From Neurospora crassa OR74A (taxonomy: Eukaryota; Ascomycota; Sordariomycetes; Sordariales; Sordariaceae), in assembly GCF_000182925.2 (NCBI RefSeq), contig NC_026504.1, forward strand, positions 4,464,001-4,528,000: a stretch of DNA of 64,000 nucleotides, given 5' to 3'. Within the stretch, counting starts at the first letter, position 1, and every line of letters begins with the position of its first letter. Below, piece by piece: positions 59,881-64,000 of this stretch. The notes beneath the pieces were generated by a model. The model was not told the origin of the DNA and did not search any database. It was given only the letters and a program-made list of their open reading frames with translations. A program made the translations under genes and the position numbers.

Positions 59881-61089
59881 TCAAAAAGCAACAGCCCCAA
59901 GATGCGGCCCTATCGGCGCCAAATGTGTCTTGAACCTCTCCATCAACTTTTGCGCCTCCGTAAACCTTCCGGTCTGCATCAAATTCTGTATCGTATCCAG
60001 CGTCAACGACGCCAGGCTGGTAATGAATCTTGACTCGGGATTATCCGACTTGCAGTTTGACAGCTTGACATTCCACACATGCTCATTCTTGAGATACTCC
60101 AGCGCCAGTTTTGACGACGGCTTCGTAGGATGATACAGCGTCAGATGCGCCACCGACATGGGCAAGGGCTTGGGCAGCTTGTCGTGGACCGCGACAAAGG
60201 ACTCGAACAAGGAAGCGGGCGGGATCTGGTGCTTGTACGACTGCCCCGTGGTTTGCCAGCAAAGCTTGCGCCAGGCCTGGACGAGGTGCTGGGTGGAGGC
60301 CGAGGTGTTGTCGATCACCTCCTTGCCGCGCAGCATGGACGTGTATGCCTCGTCCAGCTCGATGGCCTGGGACTTGGCCATGATGAGGCTGTCCAGGAGG
60401 ACGGCGGGGTAGGCAGCCCGCTCGGGGTTACCCGTGGTGAGCGCGGGCTCGTTCAACAGCCGCTGGAACCAGGACCAGGCGAGCTCATCCACACCTTCGG
60501 CTACCATGTAGCGCAGCAGAAGGCGGGTGAAGGTGCGGTTGCCGAGGAAGCCGAGCGAGCGCTCCTCGCCCGATGAGCGCAGCCAGCGCAGGACGAGCAG
60601 ACCGGCGCCGGATTCCTTCATGCTCTGGGTGACGGAGACGGCGGCGGAGAGTTGGATGTCGTTCTGCACGGCCAGGAGGAAGCCGAGCGCGCGCTGGATG
60701 TTCATGATGCCCTTGGACACGGCCAACTGGAAGATCTCGTTGCGGTTGTTCCTAACTGCCGGGGCAGGGGCGGCAACAGAGCGTGTCACAAAGGCCTTGT
60801 TGTTGAAGAGGGGATTCTCTAGAATGGCGCGCATATGCTTATCCGTCGGACGGGCTGGTACATCTTTGGAGGAGGCGGGAGAGGCGGAGGGCAGATAGGT
60901 GACGGTCGGCGCGGCCGGCGCGACCTGGTTGGTATCGTGAGTCCATCCGTGCTCTCTGTCTAGATGGGCTCGAAATGAGGCTTTGAGCACATTGAGGAGC
61001 TTCTGGGATTCGCGCTGGTTGAGAGGGAGGGGCTGGTGGATTGGCGGGAGGATGCTCTTGAGAGAGCCTAGTGGTTTGGTCTTGAACAT
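59881..61089 (-). CDS. Helical protein, probably mitochondrial
   Basis: This single exon encodes 402 residues from the first ATG in the frame (61089, MFKTKPLGSLKSILPP). The open frame extends further upstream but without an ATG. The start is basic and Ser/Leu-rich, resembling a mitochondrial presequence. The rest is predicted by eye to be all-helical, with repeat-like segments such as FTRLLLRYMVAEGVDELAWSWF and LDTIQNLMQTGRFTEAQKLMERF, similar in style to PPR/TPR proteins that act in mitochondrial gene expression. I cannot assign it to a named family and the repeat assignment is inference. Confidence 0.65.
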   Translation of the reverse strand: MFKTKPLGSLKSILPPIHQPLPLNQRESQKLLNVLKASFRAHLDREHGWTHDTNQVAPAAPTVTYLPSASPASSKDVPARPTDKHMRAILENPLFNNKAFVTRSVAAPAPAVRNNRNEIFQLAVSKGIMNIQRALGFLLAVQNDIQLSAAVSVTQSMKESGAGLLVLRWLRSSGEERSLGFLGNRTFTRLLLRYMVAEGVDELAWSWFQRLLNEPALTTGNPERAAYPAVLLDSLIMAKSQAIELDEAYTSMLRGKEVIDNTSASTQHLVQAWRKLCWQTTGQSYKHQIPPASLFESFVAVHDKLPKPLPMSVAHLTLYHPTKPSSKLALEYLKNEHVWNVKLSNCKSDNPESRFITSLASLTLDTIQNLMQTGRFTEAQKLMERFKTHLAPIGPHLGAVAF

Positions 61090-63953
61090 GGTTAGGTAAT
61101 CGTATGATGTGTCGCTGGTGTTGATTGTTCTGTACGTCTCGGATTCAAAGGCGCCGTGTAGATGAAAAGCTCGGCTTCCGGAGTTCGGGGGGGCCGGGCT
61201 GGTCGACGGCCGATCGGCTGAGTGGTCAGTGACCTCCTGATGATGTCGTTCCGTTGTCGATGTCGGTTGTTCACGATGCTTGGTTGTGTTTGAAGGTGGA
61301 GCTGTCACTCCATGGCCTCGCCCGGCCGGGCCGTTGCGACGGCAAGTGGAAATGCGAACACTGACTTCAACGACAGGAAAGGACCCACCTCTCCGGGAGA
61401 ACGAGCCAATGCAAAAACATGATTGGTCCGCTGACTCTTTTCGTACCTTAGCATACCTCTAGGTACTTTCATCACTTTGTTGTGCGGGCAGGTGAGTGTT
61501 CAACACGTCGTCCATCAGCTTGCTCTAGATTACATCTCCTATTCACACCTGCTTCACGATTGCCTTTCTACGTGGCCAACACGTCCTGATTTGGGGATTT
61601 CACACAAATGTAGTTCTGATATCGTGCTCTTGGGTGGGTTGTCGGCCACCACACACGCCGGCTACGGTGCCGGTATGCGGTTCGGTTTCACAGGTACTTG
61701 GTCTGTATGCACACAAAAGGCACTAACAAAGGAGGCCATACCGTTAGTTTGTTGCCCATGTGGTAGATCTCAAACCTAGATTTAGGGGCCTAGTTGGAAA
61801 AGGGGTGTTTGCTTAATGGAGGCCAGAAACGGAGGGCTTTGCGTGAATGTCGACAATACACTCTCACATTTTCACATATCTAGTGTTCGAACACTTCAAG
61901 ATGTTTAGTCTAGTAGTCGCGAACTTCAAGACCGTCACGAAGCTCGAGCCAACAAGCTGAAAGCCGTCGAGACCTGAGTCATGTGACTCATCGACTTCCC
62001 AAAACCCACGACCGAACCCGCTGGTTGGGGTCGCTGGAGCTAGCCTGTTTCGAGCTGTACCTGGACGGCCCTGACGTCGTTTGTCAGTACGTACCGGCGT
62101 CGCATCAAAATTCCAGGGTGCCTTGGATCCAATTCTTCACAGTTGGTCTTGTTGTCGTTGCGATGGAGAGAAGAGAAGGAAGTCCAATGTTGAGCCTGAC
62201 AGTCAATTAGATCATGCCAGGCTCAACGGGAACCACTGACCTTTTTTTTCAGAGCCTCTGGCTTCGCCGAGCCAAGCCCAAGGGCAGCTTTGCTATTGCC
62301 AGCTTCCCTTCCCCTTTCGACATTGCCCAGGGCAGCTTGCCCGCCTCAGCCCAGCCTTTCAAGCGAGGGGCCTGAGGGGCCTGAGGGGCTTGAGGGGTTC
62401 CCCATTCTCCATTCGAGCCAGTCAACCATTGTGCTGGGATGGGCTTGCCAAGCTTGTCCATCTGGCCCTGTCATCAGGTGTCTCGCCGTGCCTCCTGAGG
62501 CAAGGGGGGCGAATTCCCATCCCCGCGCTTGACTCCATCATGGCGGACTGTCCGACGGCGGTTCGGTGCAGGTATTTGTACGTGTGCCAGTTTTCCGGGA
62601 GACGAGAGAGAGAGAGACACACACACACACCACAGAGAGAGCGAGAGAGAACAAAGCACGCAACTTTCCTCTTTGGGATCAGATAGCAGCCATGCCGGTT
62701 TGCGCCCTGCATGCCATATGGCAAGATAGTTTCTGTGCCTTGCGTGCCTAGCTACCGTAAGGTAGCATGGATGGGGTAGCTAGGGCATATCAGATTCAGA
62801 TAGCTTCATCTGGCAGGTAGTCTCCCGTCTGAACAGCAACAACAACAACAACAACAACAGAGACACTGGCCATGTGGGCTTGAGATGGAACAAGCTTGAT
62901 CAATATAACCTCAGTCCTCCAAGTCCGCAGCCTCTTGTGACGCGCCACGCCGATGGTGAAGTAGTGTATGGCGGGGGGAGGGAGTGTGTGCTGGTCCAGT
63001 CTCCCAGTTGCCCCTGGAGCTGGATCGACAACGTCCATGAGTTGGACCGACCGTGACCTGTACACTAGACTTACACTAAGTACCTGGTGGAGAGTGAGAA
63101 AGGAGAGACGGCTTCCCGCCTACTGGCAACAGTAGAGGTAGAGGTATGCAGCCGGGGCGGACAAAGTGAGACAGCCCGATGTACCAACATTACAAGTAGT
63201 ACACAAGTCTAGTGTAGGTAGTCAACACTTAGGTTGGTCCGTCTATTCTCGCGCCGTCGAGATGCCACCCTCCACTGCCTGCCAGCCCGCCCGCCCTAGG
63301 TGTGAGGTGTCGTTGCCCCTGGTGGGCGCATCTTTGCAGCTGTTGCAGTCCCGTCCGTCAGGTGCAGCTCAGTTGCAATGGCCTTGGGTGACGCTCGTTA
63401 CAGGCGGTAGGTGTGGTGGCTCGGGTGGTTTTCAGCTGGTGCCCACGCTACAGCCCAGTGACTGTGTGTACCTACCTCTAGCGGTTGCGGGCGGTGGCCT
63501 GGGCTCAGGTCTGCCTTCCGCCATTCCACCCACTTTCTGCGACAGCCCCAGGCCACCTCAATCCGGGCAGTCTGGCTTCTGGCGGGACAAGGCGTCAAAA
63601 ACTGAATCCATCCGACTACGCTTTCTTTGCCTCGCTTCCACTTCCCACACACCCTCCTTCTCCATAATACCTTTCCACCACGTCAATCACCACCACACCG
63701 GCTCTCGATCCCATCACCCGGATCGCAACACCAACGCAAGCCGCCGCCCAAAGGCACATTTAGTTGCACGAGGCGCACCGCATTCTATTCTCTTCCACCT
63801 GTCCACTTTCTTTTGTCTAGTTCTCCCGGGAAACGGCCCCTCCTCCATCCCCCTACTGGACTGGCTGCCCTCGAGAGACGCGACACGCCCACCACTCCGC
63901 TACCCACCCACTCGTCTTGACGACCACACAATTTCCACATACACATCTCAGCA
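61090..63953. other. Intergenic region with simple repeats
   Basis: This 2.9-kb spacer between divergent genes has no recognisable protein gene. It holds a 9-bp tandem repeat (GAGGGGCCT type, four units) at 62365-62402. A GA/CA microsatellite lies at about 62603-62650 and a CAA run at about 62834-62859. C/T-rich sequence before 63954 suggests a long 5' UTR for the last gene. Confidence 0.5.
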
Positions 63954-64000
63954 ATGTCTGAGGTACAGAGCAGACCCGTCGCCGCGCGCGGCAGAGGCTC
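63954..64000 (+). CDS. 5' end of a gene, possibly DEF1-like (truncated by window)
   Basis: An ATG in good context (cagcaATGTCTG) opens a frame that reads MSEVQSRPVAARGRG before the window ends. The N-terminus resembles that of fungal RNA polymerase II degradation factor DEF1, which starts with a similar MSEVQSRP and an RG-rich stretch. The long pyrimidine-rich leader upstream also suits a highly expressed gene. Only 15 codons are visible, so identity is uncertain. Confidence 0.4.
   Translation, partial: MSEVQSRPVAARGRG

Noticed and set aside
59881-61308. Longer version of the helical mitochondrial protein starting at 61308
   Set aside because: The upstream extension begins with GTG and is low-complexity; the first ATG is at 61089 and gives a presequence-like N-terminus.
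62603-62859. CRISPR-like or satellite array
   Set aside because: Only simple GA, CA and CAA microsatellites; no spaced direct repeats, and none are expected in a fungal nuclear genome.

Overview
The window looks like nuclear DNA of a filamentous ascomycete of the Sordariaceae (Neurospora/Sordaria type). The evidence is: short introns (about 50-120 bp) with GTAAGT/GTGAGT donors and CTRAC-type branch sites; a clear cot-1 (NDR kinase) gene next to tim54; a eukaryotic initiator tRNA-Met; and one transposon relic that has lost almost all CpA/TpG and is filled with TpA, the mark of repeat-induced point mutation (RIP). The species call is inference. Exon borders were read by eye from splice signals and frame continuity.

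Layout. 1-7.4 kb: a minus-strand unknown gene with an unusual purine-rich frame switch, a small coiled-coil protein, and a VPS9-CUE Rab5 exchange factor. 7.9-17.3 kb: initiator tRNA-Met, an asparagine-synthetase-domain protein (ASNSD1 type), splicing factor Prp11/SF3a2, a mitochondrial CaiB/BaiF CoA-transferase and a PHD-finger protein. 17.6-20.1 kb: a RIP-degraded hAT DNA transposon flanked by related, palindrome-rich repeats. 20.6-27.5 kb: cot-1, tim54 and a PSME3IP1/NIP30-domain protein. 29.8-30.8 kb: a Clg1-like cyclin, followed upstream by about 11.6 kb without a recognisable protein gene. 42.4-50.1 kb: an RSC7/SWP82 chromatin-remodelling subunit, TFIIB, a small Ser-rich protein and a DDR48-like stress protein. 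52.2-64 kb: Dap1-like heme protein, a DUF4291 protein, a large kelch membrane protein, a helical protein that is probably mitochondrial, and the first codons of a gene resembling DEF1.

Most genes are single-copy housekeeping functions (transcription, splicing, chromatin, mitochondrial import, endosomal traffic, polarity) and do not form a cluster or pathway. Many lie on alternating strands with promoter-sized gaps.

The least expected items are two intact-looking short inverted-repeat elements: a Harbinger/Tourist-like MITE of 398 bp at 47,214-47,611 and a TA-flanked mariner-like MITE of 312 bp at 51,637-51,948. Both are shorter than the roughly 400 bp that RIP needs and neither looks RIP-mutated, while the 2.3-kb hAT element is destroyed. 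I did not find a clearly novel multi-gene system, CRISPR array, 5S rRNA gene or secondary-metabolite cluster.
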